From NCBI GenBank assembly GCA_902768795.1, contig CACXMS010000017.1, positions 1-36,891 on the forward strand: a stretch of DNA of 36,891 nt, in the 5' to 3' direction. The notes beneath the pieces were generated by a model, which was given only the letters and a program-made list of their open reading frames with translations, had not been told where the DNA came from and did no database searches. This DNA is from an uncultured Eubacteriales bacterium (GTDB lineage: Bacteria; Bacillota; Clostridia; Christensenellales; CAG-138). The stretch's first letter is position 1; each line of letters starts with the position of its first letter. The position numbers and the translations under genes were made by a program. This document shows positions 7,193 to 15,253 of the stretch, piece after piece.

Positions 7193-8752
7193 TCAGGACA
7201 GATCGATCCACATCGCGGGGCGAACGCCGCCGGGGTTGTTTGCGCCGCGGCCGTACCACTTGCCGGACGCTTCCTCGATGCGGCCGCCCGACAGAACGAT
7301 GGCGACGTAATCCGTGTGCGAGCCGGGGTTGCGCGTCCACCACCAGTTGTAGCGCTTGCCGAGTGCGTATTTGTTTTTCGCGTAGTCGGTTTTTACGGCC
7401 TTGCGCTGCGAGTCGCGTTTCCAGTATTTGTTGATCTCGGAAATCGACAGCAGGAAGATCTTGTCCGTGGTCGTCTTGCTTCCGGCGATCCCGTATTCCG
7501 AGTTGCCCTCATTTTTCACCTTTGTATTGATAATCATCGCGGACTCGGCCTCGTTGAACGCATTTTTCAAAAAGTCGCGGTTCAGCCATTTCCGAAGCGA
7601 GCTCTTTTCCCAGGTCGCCGGAACGCGCGCGTCCTCGATGATGTTTTCGTCGTCGCCGTGTACGGTGTGATTCTTGTCGAACGGGAGCGTCGTTAAAATG
7701 TCGCGGCTGAGCAGGAGCCGCTTGTTCCCGGTACGGCCGAGCACGATCCAGACGATGTCCTCCGGCTCGGAGGTATCGTCGTCCTGCTCAAAACGCCCGA
7801 AGATGACCTTGTCGCCGGCCGCCGTCGGGAAAAGACGGCAGCGCAGCAGCTGCGAAGCGCTGTCCTTATAATCTCCGAGCGCGGCGTAATACGGGTACGC
7901 GTCCTGGAATTTCTTCTTTGCGTACAGCGCTTCCGCCGTCCGATAGTTGATCTCGTTTTCACAGTCCGTGATCAGCTCCCGGCTGTCCAGATAGCCGTTC
8001 AGCGTTTTCAGGATCGCGATCGCGCCCTCGTAATCGTCTTTGGCGATCAGCGCCTTTGCCTCCCGGTACGGCGTTTCATAGTCCGGCGTCGGTTCGGGCG
8101 AAGGCGAGGGCGTCGGGATCGGCGTCGGCGCCGCGGTCGGCTCCGCCGTCGGAGCCGGCGTGATGGGTTCGATGATGCTCGTTGCCGGCGCGGCGGGCGT
8201 TCCTTTCTCCACAACGCGGAGGATCGATTCGCCGGTTACGGCCTTGCTGCCCGGGGCGCAGAACAGCGTCAGATTAAGGCCGGTGTCGGAAAGCTCCAGC
8301 GAATAGACGTCCATGCCGAACGCTTCGGAGCGGGTCGGCGACAGGTATGCGATCAGGTCCGAAATCACCGCGGTCTCCCGGATGCCGAAGTCCTTCAGAC
8401 GGCCGGAAACGCCGTTGCAGACCGTGTCGCCGGGGATGTCCCGCACGGCGACCGATCCGGAGAGCATCCCGCCGTTTTCCGCCGCGAGGGAGAACCATCC
8501 GATCGGCGCGGAAAGGCCGTCGAAACAGAACCCGACCGGCGTTTTTTCAAAGAGGAACAGCAGCTTGCCGTCCTCCTCGACGCGCACGGCCTCGAGCGTG
8601 CCGAAGCTCGCTTCGACGTCGGAAAAGGTTTTGCCGAGCATGCCGCTTTCAGGCGCGTTTTCAAACGCTTCAAACGGCTGTTTCGTCTGTTGACAGCCAA
8701 TAAAGGCCGCGAGCAGAAGCAGCAGGGAAAGCAGGATTACAAGTTTTTTCAT
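7193..8752 (-). CDS. surface lipoprotein with TPR-like segment and DUF6273 domain
   Basis: 519 residues. A lipoprotein signal peptide ends in FIGC, so the mature protein is anchored to the outer membrane face. The first ~190 mature residues are an unrecognised beta-rich region. A Thr/Pro-rich linker (about 205-250) leads to a short helical repeat region (YREAKALIAKDDYEGAIAIL, YRTAEALYAKKKFQDAYPYY). The C-terminal ~180 residues, with IVWIVLGRTGNKRLLLSRDI, WLNRDFL, WWTRNPG and VRPAMWIDLS, match DUF6273, a domain common on surface proteins of gut Bacillota. ATG 8752 is chosen because AAAGGAG precedes it; a longer frame upstream lacks signal-peptide logic. It follows the esterase by 46 bases, probably one transcript. 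Confidence 0.85.
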   Translation of the reverse strand: MKKLVILLSLLLLLAAFIGCQQTKQPFEAFENAPESGMLGKTFSDVEASFGTLEAVRVEEDGKLLFLFEKTPVGFCFDGLSAPIGWFSLAAENGGMLSGSVAVRDIPGDTVCNGVSGRLKDFGIRETAVISDLIAYLSPTRSEAFGMDVYSLELSDTGLNLTLFCAPGSKAVTGESILRVVEKGTPAAPATSIIEPITPAPTAEPTAAPTPIPTPSPSPEPTPDYETPYREAKALIAKDDYEGAIAILKTLNGYLDSRELITDCENEINYRTAEALYAKKKFQDAYPYYAALGDYKDSASQLLRCRLFPTAAGDKVIFGRFEQDDDTSEPEDIVWIVLGRTGNKRLLLSRDILTTLPFDKNHTVHGDDENIIEDARVPATWEKSSLRKWLNRDFLKNAFNEAESAMIINTKVKNEGNSEYGIAGSKTTTDKIFLLSISEINKYWKRDSQRKAVKTDYAKNKYALGKRYNWWWTRNPGSHTDYVAIVLSGGRIEEASGKWYGRGANNPGGVRPAMWIDLS

Positions 8753-8798
8753 CACGGTACGCTCCTTTTGAACGGATTTTTTCCACACGCCGCTGCGG

Positions 8799-9554
8799 TC
8801 ACAGCAGGTACGGCAGGAAGATCGGGATGCGCTTTTCCCAGTCGGCCTCGCAGTGCTGTCCGCCCGGCACGTTTCGCGCGTCGACTTCGGCGCCCGCGCG
8901 CGAAAACTCCTTGGCAAGGTCGAACATGAACATGACCGGCGCAGGATTGCCCATGGTTTCGCCGCTGCCGAGGTCCATATACAGGCGGGTCGGCCGGGCG
9001 AGCGGATGCGACTTGATCAGCGGCTTCAGATCCTTTCTGGCCGCCCAAAGACTCGGCGAAAGCGCGGCGGCCCCCGAGAACACGTCGTTGTATTCGACCA
9101 GCGCGTAGAGCGACATCAGACCGCCCATCGAGCTGCCCGCGATGAACGTGTGTTCGCGGTCCGGCAGCGTGCGGTAGGTGCGGTCGATCTCGGGCTTGAG
9201 CTCCTTTGTGAACCAGTCCATCGTGATCTTGCCGAGCCCTTCAATATCGAGGTTGAACGGCTTCGGCGCGTGGAAGCTCCATGGCGCGTATTCAAACAGG
9301 CGGCGATTTCCCTCCGGATTGCACGCGACCGCGACGAGGATCAGCTCGAGACCGCTCTTTTCGAGGTACTGCTTCATGCCCCAGCTCTTGCCGAAGGCGG
9401 CGTGGCTGTCGTAAAAAACATTGTGTCCGTCGAACATATAGAGCACGGGATAGCGCTTCCCGGACTGCCGATAGTTCTTCGGAAGATACACATACAGTCT
9501 GCGCGGCTTTTTCGTCGGCAGCGCGGGGATCTGAATTTTGGTGACAGAGATCAT
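8799..9554 (-). CDS. esterase D-type alpha/beta hydrolase
   Basis: 251 residues. YVYLPKNYRQSGKRYPVLYM, DGHNVF and the nucleophile elbow GSSMGG place it in the putative-esterase family that includes enterochelin esterase and esterase D. An acid candidate is in YMDLGSGE and the histidine is in GGQHCEADW. No signal peptide, so cytosolic. Members cut small acyl or siderophore esters; the substrate is not evident. It has an AAAGGATG-type ribosome site, its own promoter at 9587-9615 and lies upstream of the DUF6273 lipoprotein. Confidence 0.87.
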   Translation of the reverse strand: MISVTKIQIPALPTKKPRRLYVYLPKNYRQSGKRYPVLYMFDGHNVFYDSHAAFGKSWGMKQYLEKSGLELILVAVACNPEGNRRLFEYAPWSFHAPKPFNLDIEGLGKITMDWFTKELKPEIDRTYRTLPDREHTFIAGSSMGGLMSLYALVEYNDVFSGAAALSPSLWAARKDLKPLIKSHPLARPTRLYMDLGSGETMGNPAPVMFMFDLAKEFSRAGAEVDARNVPGGQHCEADWEKRIPIFLPYLL

Positions 9555-9586
9555 AACCGTTCATCCTTTCCGCTTGATTCTTCTGT

Positions 9587-9615
9587 ATTGTACCACATCC
9601 GCGGGCGCGTTTCCA
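9587..9615 (-). promoter_or_regulatory. promoter of the esterase-lipoprotein unit
   Basis: Minus strand: TGGAAA (9610-9615), 17 bases, TACAAT (9587-9592), with TGG directly before the -10 box (extended -10). Confidence 0.65.
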
Positions 9616-9655
9616 GTCCCCGGCGCAACCTTTTTGCGGGAAAAACCGGCTCGCC

Positions 9656-9684
9656 TTGACTTTTTTTCCGGGTAAATTTATAAT
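9656..9684 (+). promoter_or_regulatory. promoter of the DUF2804-sugar kinase operon
   Basis: TTGACT (9656-9661), 17 bases, TATAAT (9679-9684). Divergent from the esterase promoter. Confidence 0.88.
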
Positions 9685-9712
9685 AAAATCAGAAATTTTC
9701 GGGAGGCCTGAA

Positions 9713-10744
9713 ATGGAACAGCATCTTTTATCCGGAGGCAGTCTTTTGGATGAACAGGGGCGGCTTCGGGAGGCCGGCTACGCGACCTCGCTCGTCAAAA
9801 CGTACGATCGCGGCGCGATCCGCGCGGGCAAAAGCCGCATCAAGGAATGGGATTATTATCTGATCTACAACGACCGGTTCGGCGTCGCGCTGACGCTGGA
9901 CGACAACAGCTATATGGGCATGGTTTCGGCGTCGTTCCTCGATTTCGATCTGCCCGCCGAGCGCACGGTTTCGCCGATGTTCTGGTTCCCGTTCGGCAAG
10001 ACCGGCTTTCCCGCGTCGTCGGCGGCCGGAAACGTCGAAAAATCGATGAAGGGCGCGTTCGGCTCGTTCACGCATGAGGACGGCGGGCGCCGCCTTGTGT
10101 TCTGCATTGAAAACTTTGCGGACGGCAAGCCGTTTTGCTGCGACATCCGCCTGACGGACGAGCCGCGCGATTCGATGGTGATCGCAACGCCGTTTCCAAA
10201 GAAGCCGACCGCGTTTTATTACAATCAGAAGATCATCGCGATGCGCGCCGAAGGGTACGCCGAGGTTCACGGCGAGCGCTTCGTGTTCGATCCGAAGGAC
10301 AGCTTCGGACTGCTCGACTGGGGCCGCGGCGTCTGGACGTACGACAACACATGGTACTGGAGCGCGGCGCAGGGCACGGTGGACGGGCATACGTTCGGGT
10401 TCAACCTCGGATACGGCTTCGGCGATACGAGCGCGGCAAGCGAGAACATGCTGTTTTTGGACGGCGTCGCCCATAAGCTCGACCGCGTCACGTTCGGCAT
10501 CCCGCAGAGAAACGGCAGGGACGATTTCCTGTCGCCATGGCATTTTTCGGACAACGAGGGGCGGCTTGCGCTGACGTTCACGCCGATCCTCGACCGCTCG
10601 AGCAAGACGGACGCTTTGGTGATCTGCTCCGATCAGCACCAGGTGTTCGGCCGCTTTTCGGGCACGGTCACGCTGGACGACGGCACGGCGCTGCGCCTGG
10701 ACAATCTGCTCGGCTTTGCCGAAAAGGTGCGGAACCGCTGGTAA
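9713..10744 (+). CDS. DUF2804 domain protein
   Basis: 343 residues. The sequence EWDYYLIYNDRFGVALTLDD, MFWFPFG, YNQKIIAM and DWGRGVWTY...WYWSAAQG matches DUF2804, a family with a lipocalin/CrtC-like beta-barrel feel and no established reaction. No signal peptide or membrane helix is seen. ATG 9713 has GGGAGG a few bases upstream. It lies 9 bases before a PfkB sugar kinase, so a role in carbohydrate or lipid metabolism is possible but unproven. Confidence 0.85.
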   Translation: MEQHLLSGGSLLDEQGRLREAGYATSLVKTYDRGAIRAGKSRIKEWDYYLIYNDRFGVALTLDDNSYMGMVSASFLDFDLPAERTVSPMFWFPFGKTGFPASSAAGNVEKSMKGAFGSFTHEDGGRRLVFCIENFADGKPFCCDIRLTDEPRDSMVIATPFPKKPTAFYYNQKIIAMRAEGYAEVHGERFVFDPKDSFGLLDWGRGVWTYDNTWYWSAAQGTVDGHTFGFNLGYGFGDTSAASENMLFLDGVAHKLDRVTFGIPQRNGRDDFLSPWHFSDNEGRLALTFTPILDRSSKTDALVICSDQHQVFGRFSGTVTLDDGTALRLDNLLGFAEKVRNRW

Positions 10745-10753
10745 GGAGGTTCT

Positions 10754-11725
10754 ATGGAGAAGCGCTTTGACGTCGTCGCGCTCGGCGAGCTGCTGATCGA
10801 CTTTACCGAACACGGCTTCAGCGGGCAGGGCAATCCGCTGTGGGAAGCGAACCCCGGCGGCGCGCCGTGCAACGTGCTGGCGATGCTGAATCGGCTCGGG
10901 CATCGGACCGCCTTTATCGGCAAGGTCGGAAACGACGTGTACGGCAGACAGCTTACGAAGGTCGTTTCGGACGCGGGGATCGACACAAGCGCGTTGTTCA
11001 CCGATCCGAAGGTGCATACGACGCTTGCGGTCGTGCACACACTTTCGGACGGCGACCGGGACTTTTCGTTCTACCGCGATCCCGGCGCGGACATGATGCT
11101 GCGCGAGGACGAATTGCCGGTTCCGCTGCTGCAAAGCTGCCGTATCTTCCATTTCGGGACGCTCTCGATGACGCACGACGGTGTTCGGAGGGCGACACGG
11201 CGCGCGGTCGAAATCGCCAAAGCGTCCGGCGCGATCCTCTCGTTCGATCCGAACCTGCGCCCGCCGCTGTGGAACAGCTTAGAGGAAGCAAAGGAAAACA
11301 TCGCCTGGGGGCTGTCCCGATGCGACGTTCTGAAGATTGCGGACAACGAGCAGCTGTTTATGACCGGCGAAACGGATTTTGACCGCGGCGCGGCGGCCCT
11401 AAGGGAACGCTATCCGAACATCCGGCTTCTGAACGTGACCGCGGGCGCAAGCGGAAGCGTTTGCTACTGCGGCGGCCTGCGCGTTTTTATGCCGGCATTT
11501 TTGCTCGGCGGTACCGTCGACACGACCGGCGCGGGCGACACGTTCTGCGCGTGCGTGCTGCACGACGTGCAAAAAAACGGGCTCGAAGATCGCACCGAAA
11601 AGGATCTTGGCGCCATGCTGCGCTTTGCGAACGCCGCGGCATACCTTGTCACGACGAAAAAAGGCGCGATCCGCTCGATGCCCTCGCTGCCGGAGATCGA
11701 AGGGATTCTTTCCAAAAACAGTTGA
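10754..11725 (+). CDS. scrK: PfkB-family sugar kinase, probably fructokinase
   Basis: 323 residues. GELLIDF at the N-terminus, NPGGAPCNVLAMLNRLG (sugar-binding PfkB signature 1), GKVGNDVYG, FDPNLRP and DTTGAGDTF (signature 2 with the catalytic Asp and anion hole). It phosphorylates a sugar with ATP. The NPGGAPCNVA-like signature and FDPNLRPPLW are typical of fructokinases, but other ketoses or nucleosides cannot be ruled out. AAGGAGG precedes the start. A terminator follows at 11744. Confidence 0.88.
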   Translation: MEKRFDVVALGELLIDFTEHGFSGQGNPLWEANPGGAPCNVLAMLNRLGHRTAFIGKVGNDVYGRQLTKVVSDAGIDTSALFTDPKVHTTLAVVHTLSDGDRDFSFYRDPGADMMLREDELPVPLLQSCRIFHFGTLSMTHDGVRRATRRAVEIAKASGAILSFDPNLRPPLWNSLEEAKENIAWGLSRCDVLKIADNEQLFMTGETDFDRGAAALRERYPNIRLLNVTAGASGSVCYCGGLRVFMPAFLLGGTVDTTGAGDTFCACVLHDVQKNGLEDRTEKDLGAMLRFANAAAYLVTTKKGAIRSMPSLPEIEGILSKNS

Positions 11726-11743
11726 TGATGATCGGGAAATCCA

Positions 11744-11781
11744 AAAGGGGCCGCTTTGCGTCATAACAAAGCGACCCCTTT
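11744..11781 (+). terminator. hairpin terminator between convergent genes
   Basis: AAAGGGG(CC)GCTTTG paired with CAAAGCG(A)CCCCTTT, between scrK (rightward) and the leftward surface protein gene. A- and T-rich ends suggest it works in both directions. Confidence 0.75.
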
Positions 11782-11798
11782 CAAAATCAAACAGGGGA

Positions 11799-12326
11799 TC
11801 AGCGGCGCTTTCGTAAAAGCAGCAGCACGCCTGCGGTCAGCAGCGCCGCGGCAGAAACGCCGATCGCAATCCACGCCGCGGGGGAAAGGCCCTGCTGCGG
11901 CTTTGGCGCGTCGGTCGGCGCGGCGGTTGCCGGTACGTCCGTGTTTTGAGGCGCAGAGGCGGCGGCCGGCGCTTCCGTCTGCTGCGGCAGCGTATCCGTC
12001 GGAGCGGGCTGCGTCGGCGCGGGCGACGCGGAGGAACCCGGCAAATCCGACGGCGCGGGCGTGATCGGCGCCGCCGTCGGCGCGGCGGTCTTGCGGGGGG
12101 TGCTCCCGCCCGCGGACGCCTTTGTCGGTTCGGCCGTCTTCTGATCGGGCGAATCCGTTTTTGAAACGGGCTTGGCCGTGGGCGTCGGCGTGATGGGCGG
12201 GTTTGTAATAAGGTCGTCCGGATCGGGCGGCAGCGACGGGAGCGCGACGTTGTCGTCACAAAGCGCGGCCGTGCCGATAAACAGGCACAGCAGCAGGCAG
12301 AGGAAGCTCAAAACGGTTTTTTTCAT
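11799..12326 (-). CDS. cell-surface protein: signal peptide, Pro/Thr/Ala-rich stalk, C-terminal membrane anchor
   Basis: 175 residues. A signal peptide (KKTVLSFLCLLLCLFIGTAA) is followed by about 120 residues rich in Pro, Thr, Ala and Ser, then one hydrophobic helix (AAWIAIGVSAAALLTAGVL) and RKRR. This is a signal-peptide plus stop-transfer layout: an extended stalk outside with the C-terminus held in the membrane. No binding or enzyme domain is seen. ATG 12326 is preferred because GGATGG lies just upstream; ATG 12335 would add three residues. It follows a terminator, so it needs its own promoter, which I cannot see. Confidence 0.7.
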   Translation of the reverse strand: MKKTVLSFLCLLLCLFIGTAALCDDNVALPSLPPDPDDLITNPPITPTPTAKPVSKTDSPDQKTAEPTKASAGGSTPRKTAAPTAAPITPAPSDLPGSSASPAPTQPAPTDTLPQQTEAPAAASAPQNTDVPATAAPTDAPKPQQGLSPAAWIAIGVSAAALLTAGVLLLLRKRR

Positions 12327-12343
12327 ACGCACCATCCAAAAAA

Positions 12344-12366
12344 CGGGGCAGGGATCGCCTGCCCCG
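12344..12366 (-). terminator. terminator of the secreted-protein / small-peptide unit
   Basis: Perfect 9-bp stem CGGGGCAGG (12344-12352) with CCTGCCCCG (12358-12366); on the minus strand it is followed at once by TTTTTT. It ends the transcript that carries the 34-codon gene. Confidence 0.85.
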
Positions 12367-12379
12367 CGGGAACGTTCGC

Positions 12380-12484
12380 TTATTCTCCCGGAAGCGAGGT
12401 CGGGGTTACTTCATCGCCGGACGTTACGATGACGTCGGATTCGGGCAGCAGAATGATTTTCATGTTCGGGGTTTCGTATTTCAT
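12380..12484 (-). CDS. 34-residue peptide with YExPxMxIxxL...DVIxTS pattern
   Basis: A complete small gene: ribosome site GAGAGGAG 5-8 bases before ATG 12484, 34 codons, TAA, then a terminator 14 bases on. The peptide begins MKYETPNMKIILLPESDVIV and continues TSGDEVTPTSLPGE; it has no signal peptide and is acidic. I recall many short Clostridia peptides of the form KYExPxMxxxxLxxxDVIxTS next to genes for secreted proteins, but know of no assigned function. It starts 15 bases after the secreted CBM-like protein and shares its transcript. It may be a modified-peptide precursor or a small regulatory partner; both are guesses. Confidence 0.7.
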   Translation of the reverse strand: MKYETPNMKIILLPESDVIVTSGDEVTPTSLPGE

Positions 12485-12499
12485 GTATTTCTCCTCTCC

Positions 12500-13060
12500 T
12501 CACGCAACGGCGCGCATCGCGGCGGCCGTGCTGAACGCCGTCTTCATAAGGCCGTTCCACCAGTAGCGGGAATCGCCGTCATAATTCGGACGCAGATAGA
12601 CGCGCATGCTGTCGCTTTTTCCGGGCATATAATTGTTGTCGACACCATCCGGATAATACGTCTTGATCGTGTTGCCCTGCACTTTGACGGCTTTCATTTC
12701 GCTGCTCGATTCGAGCGTCGTATCCACATAATAGATGCCGCTGCCGCCGTATTCCGTAAACCGGTACGCGGCGCTTGGCGTCCAGCCGTTCATATTGCCG
12801 ACCAGATAGTAGCCGTCGGCCACATCGAAGCTGCGGCCGGTTTCGACCGTTTCGAGCGGCGCCTCGTCTTCGGGCGCTTCGGCGGGTTCTTCGGGCGCTT
12901 CGGCGGGGTCTTCCGGTCCGGCGGCAAGCGCAGATGCCGTTTCGGGAACGGCGGGAGTTTCCTCCGTGTCGTCCGCGACTGTGCCGATCGGAAGCAGACA
13001 GACCGTCAGGCACAGCGCAAGCAGCAGGCACAGGATGCGGCTGCGGGGTTTTTTGTTCAT
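12500..13060 (-). CDS. small secreted protein with glucan-binding-like domain
   Basis: 186 residues. A signal peptide (ILCLLLALCLTVCLLPIG) is followed by an acidic Pro/Glu/Ala spacer (about 35-75) and a ~100-residue domain with DGYYLVGNMNGWTP, AYRFTEY, GIYYVDTTL and MRVYLRPNYDG. The YYLVGxMNGW core resembles starch/glycogen-binding E-set domains found at the front of pullulanases and SusE-type proteins. There is no catalytic domain, so it may be a stand-alone binding protein. ATG 13060 is chosen since GGGAGG lies 9 bases upstream. Followed by the 34-residue peptide gene. Confidence 0.75.
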   Translation of the reverse strand: MNKKPRSRILCLLLALCLTVCLLPIGTVADDTEETPAVPETASALAAGPEDPAEAPEEPAEAPEDEAPLETVETGRSFDVADGYYLVGNMNGWTPSAAYRFTEYGGSGIYYVDTTLESSSEMKAVKVQGNTIKTYYPDGVDNNYMPGKSDSMRVYLRPNYDGDSRYWWNGLMKTAFSTAAAMRAVA

Positions 13061-13217
13061 TCCTGTATCCTCCCTGTTCATAATTCAGCGAATCCGCCGT
13101 GGCATCCGCAACGGAAAAACGGCGATATTCCCTGATTATTTCTCCTTAATTTTCACGGTTTCTCGCCGGTTTTCAAGAGGGCAGAACGCACTTTTAACGC
13201 CTTTTTTCGCCGCGGAA

Positions 13218-13246
13218 TTGACTTTTTTTGAAAATGGGATTACGAT
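13218..13246 (+). promoter_or_regulatory. promoter placed at leaderless distance from ATG 13253
   Basis: TTGACT (13218-13223), 17 bases, TACGAT (13241-13246). Only six bases lie between the -10 box and ATG 13253, so the expected RNA start is the start codon itself. Confidence 0.75.
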
Positions 13247-13252
13247 ACGTTC

Positions 13253-13801
13253 ATGGAACGGTTTTACACGGCGGTTTGCGAAGCGATCAACGGGTGGGCG
13301 GTCGAAACGGTCGGCGCGCGCCTGTCGCTTCGCGCGTCGCAAAAGGCGATGCTTGCCGCGCCGGACTTTGTGAAAGCAGACGCTTCAAAAGCGGCGCAGG
13401 CCCTCGATCGGGCGAAGGACGGATGCCGCCTGTACGGCGCGCGGCTGATCGAATGCGTTGGGGCCGAAAACGGATGGCTGCTGTTTACGCTGCATCGGGA
13501 CGCGTTCGACGCGTATGCTCTGCGGCTGCCGGACGAATTTGAGCACGAAACCGCGTACCTCGACCGGCGCATGGAGCTTTTGCTGCGCCACGGCGACAGG
13601 CCGCTGCCCGACTGCCCGGACGTCCTTTCGGCGATCCTGACCGCGTCCCGCGCCTCGGTGCGCGGCCGCTGGACGGCGGAGGAGGAGCGTGCGGTTCTTT
13701 CGATGACGCACGGCCTGATGGGCATGGAGCGCGTACGGACGGAGCACAGCGCGGCGCGCGCCGCGAAAATCATTTTATACGAACGGAGGATCCCCCAATG
13801 A
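13253..13801 (+). CDS. alpha-helical protein of unknown function, probably leaderless
   Basis: 182 residues, rich in Ala, Arg and charged helices, no membrane helix, no signal peptide. I do not recognise the family; the last part (YLDRRMELLLRHG, WTAEEERAVLSMTHGLMGME, AARAAKIILYERR) is strongly helical. No ribosome site exists before ATG 13253, and the promoter lies six bases upstream. The stop overlaps the start of the MBL-fold hydrolase (ATGA), so the two are coupled. Confidence 0.75.
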   Translation: MERFYTAVCEAINGWAVETVGARLSLRASQKAMLAAPDFVKADASKAAQALDRAKDGCRLYGARLIECVGAENGWLLFTLHRDAFDAYALRLPDEFEHETAYLDRRMELLLRHGDRPLPDCPDVLSAILTASRASVRGRWTAEEERAVLSMTHGLMGMERVRTEHSAARAAKIILYERRIPQ

Positions 13802-14394
13802 AACTGACCTATCTTGCCCATTCCACCTTTGTGCTGACCGACGACGCGGGCGCGCGCCTTTTGACCGACCCGGTCGACCGGGGCAGCGGCTACGATCTGA
13901 ACGCGGTGTATGCCGACGTCGTGACCGTTTCGCACCACCATTTCGACCATGACGCGCTCGATCAGGTTTCCGGCACGCCGACCGTGATCGACACGACGGG
14001 TACGACGGACGCGGCGGGCTTTCATATCACCGGATTTGCCGCCTATCACGATAAGGTGCGCGGCGCCAAACGCGGCCCGAACACGCTCTACCGGATCGAA
14101 GCCGACGGCAAAGTCGTCGTCCATCTCGGCGATCTCGGACATGACCTCGACGGCGAAACGGTTTCGGCGCTTTCGGGCGCGGACGCGCTTCTGATCCCGG
14201 TCGGCGGCACGTTTACGATCGACGCGAAGGAGGCCGCAGCGCTCGCAAAGAAGCTCGCGCCGAAGGCCGTGATCCCGATGCACTACAAAACGCCGCAGCT
14301 CACGTTTGAGATCGCGCCGCTCGAGCCGTTTTTGGCGCTTGCCAAGGATCTGCCGGTCGTGCCGCTGCTGCCCGGCGAAACGCTGTTTCTCTGA
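13798..14394 (+). CDS. MBL-fold metal-dependent hydrolase
   Basis: 198 residues. HHHFDHD is the metal-binding signature of the metallo-beta-lactamase fold, with HLGDLGH and IPMHYKT giving the further ligands. It belongs with the short UPF0173/Lactamase_B_3-type members. The substrate is unknown; small members often act on nucleotides, lactones or phosphodiesters. The gene overlaps its upstream neighbour by 4 bases and has GGAGG before the start. A strong terminator follows. Confidence 0.88.
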   Translation: MKLTYLAHSTFVLTDDAGARLLTDPVDRGSGYDLNAVYADVVTVSHHHFDHDALDQVSGTPTVIDTTGTTDAAGFHITGFAAYHDKVRGAKRGPNTLYRIEADGKVVVHLGDLGHDLDGETVSALSGADALLIPVGGTFTIDAKEAAALAKKLAPKAVIPMHYKTPQLTFEIAPLEPFLALAKDLPVVPLLPGETLFL

Positions 14395-14456
14395 TCGCAG
14401 ACCGTCAATAACGGGCCCGGACCGTTTGCGGCGATAGAAAGCAAAGAAAAACGGAT

Positions 14457-14493
14457 AACAGGATCCCCGGCAGTTACTGCCGGGGATCCTGTT
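14457..14493. terminator. bidirectional hairpin terminator
   Basis: Perfect 17-bp stem AACAGGATCCCCGGCAG with its complement around loop TTA, flanked by A-rich sequence on one side and TTTGT on the other, between two convergent genes. Confidence 0.85.
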
Positions 14494-14512
14494 TGTAAAA
14501 CGGTTAAATTGT

Positions 14513-15190
14513 TTATTCGTTTGCCAGCATCTTTGCGCCTGCGCCGAGATAGAACAGGAAGCGGATGTCGACGATCAGCTTGATCACGCCCGCAACGAGG
14601 GAGAGAACGGCGGCAATGATCTGCATGACGCCGCTGCGGAAGAAGATCGCGGTGAAGTTCGCAACGAGCGCGATGATGAGCATGACGGTCAGAAAGTTGA
14701 GGATGCTCTGGCCGCGCGCAGCGATCGTTTCGTTTTGGAGGGAAACGGCGAGGGTGCGGATGCCGGTGATAACATAGATGATCGTCATCAGCTGGGTGAA
14801 CATCGAGACGGCCGAGGAGACCTTGTCGAGGTTCCGGTTCGGCAGGAACAGGGAGAGCACGCCGAGCGCGACGGCCGCAGCGAGCGAGAGGATGATGAAC
14901 CAGAACGCGGTTTTGAAGCTCGATTCATCCTTGCCCGCCTGCCTGAGGCCGACGAGCTGCAGAATGAATGCAATCGAGAGGATCACCATGGACGCGAGCA
15001 AGAAGACGGCAAGCAGGATCACGCCGATCCCGCCCGCGACGGCGGCGCCCTCATCGCCGGTGCTGCCCGCAACGATGGCGAGGATCAAAGAAACGATTGC
15101 GCTGACGATCGTAACGGCCGTTGCGATCAGAACCATGATTTCGGCGTTGAAATACTTCTTGACGCCTTTTGCAGCATTCGGAAATGTCAT
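14513..15190 (-). CDS. polytopic membrane protein of unknown function
   Basis: 225 residues with about six membrane helices and short polar loops; a charged loop (LRQAGKDESSFK) lies between the third and fourth. No transport or enzyme motif is seen. The start has AAAGGGG upstream and a promoter at 15224-15253, so it is its own unit. Base use matches the rest of the window. Confidence 0.8.
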   Translation of the reverse strand: MTFPNAAKGVKKYFNAEIMVLIATAVTIVSAIVSLILAIVAGSTGDEGAAVAGGIGVILLAVFLLASMVILSIAFILQLVGLRQAGKDESSFKTAFWFIILSLAAAVALGVLSLFLPNRNLDKVSSAVSMFTQLMTIIYVITGIRTLAVSLQNETIAARGQSILNFLTVMLIIALVANFTAIFFRSGVMQIIAAVLSLVAGVIKLIVDIRFLFYLGAGAKMLANE

Positions 15191-15223
15191 GTTGTGTACC
15201 CCTTTCGAATTTCCTTTTCTATC

Positions 15224-15253
15224 AGTATACCATATATTTTACGGATTTGTCCA
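15224..15253 (-). promoter_or_regulatory. promoter of the membrane protein gene
   Basis: Minus strand: TGGACA (15248-15253), 18 bases, TATACT (15224-15229) with TGG before the -10 box. It overlaps the 3' end of the MATE gene. Confidence 0.65.
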
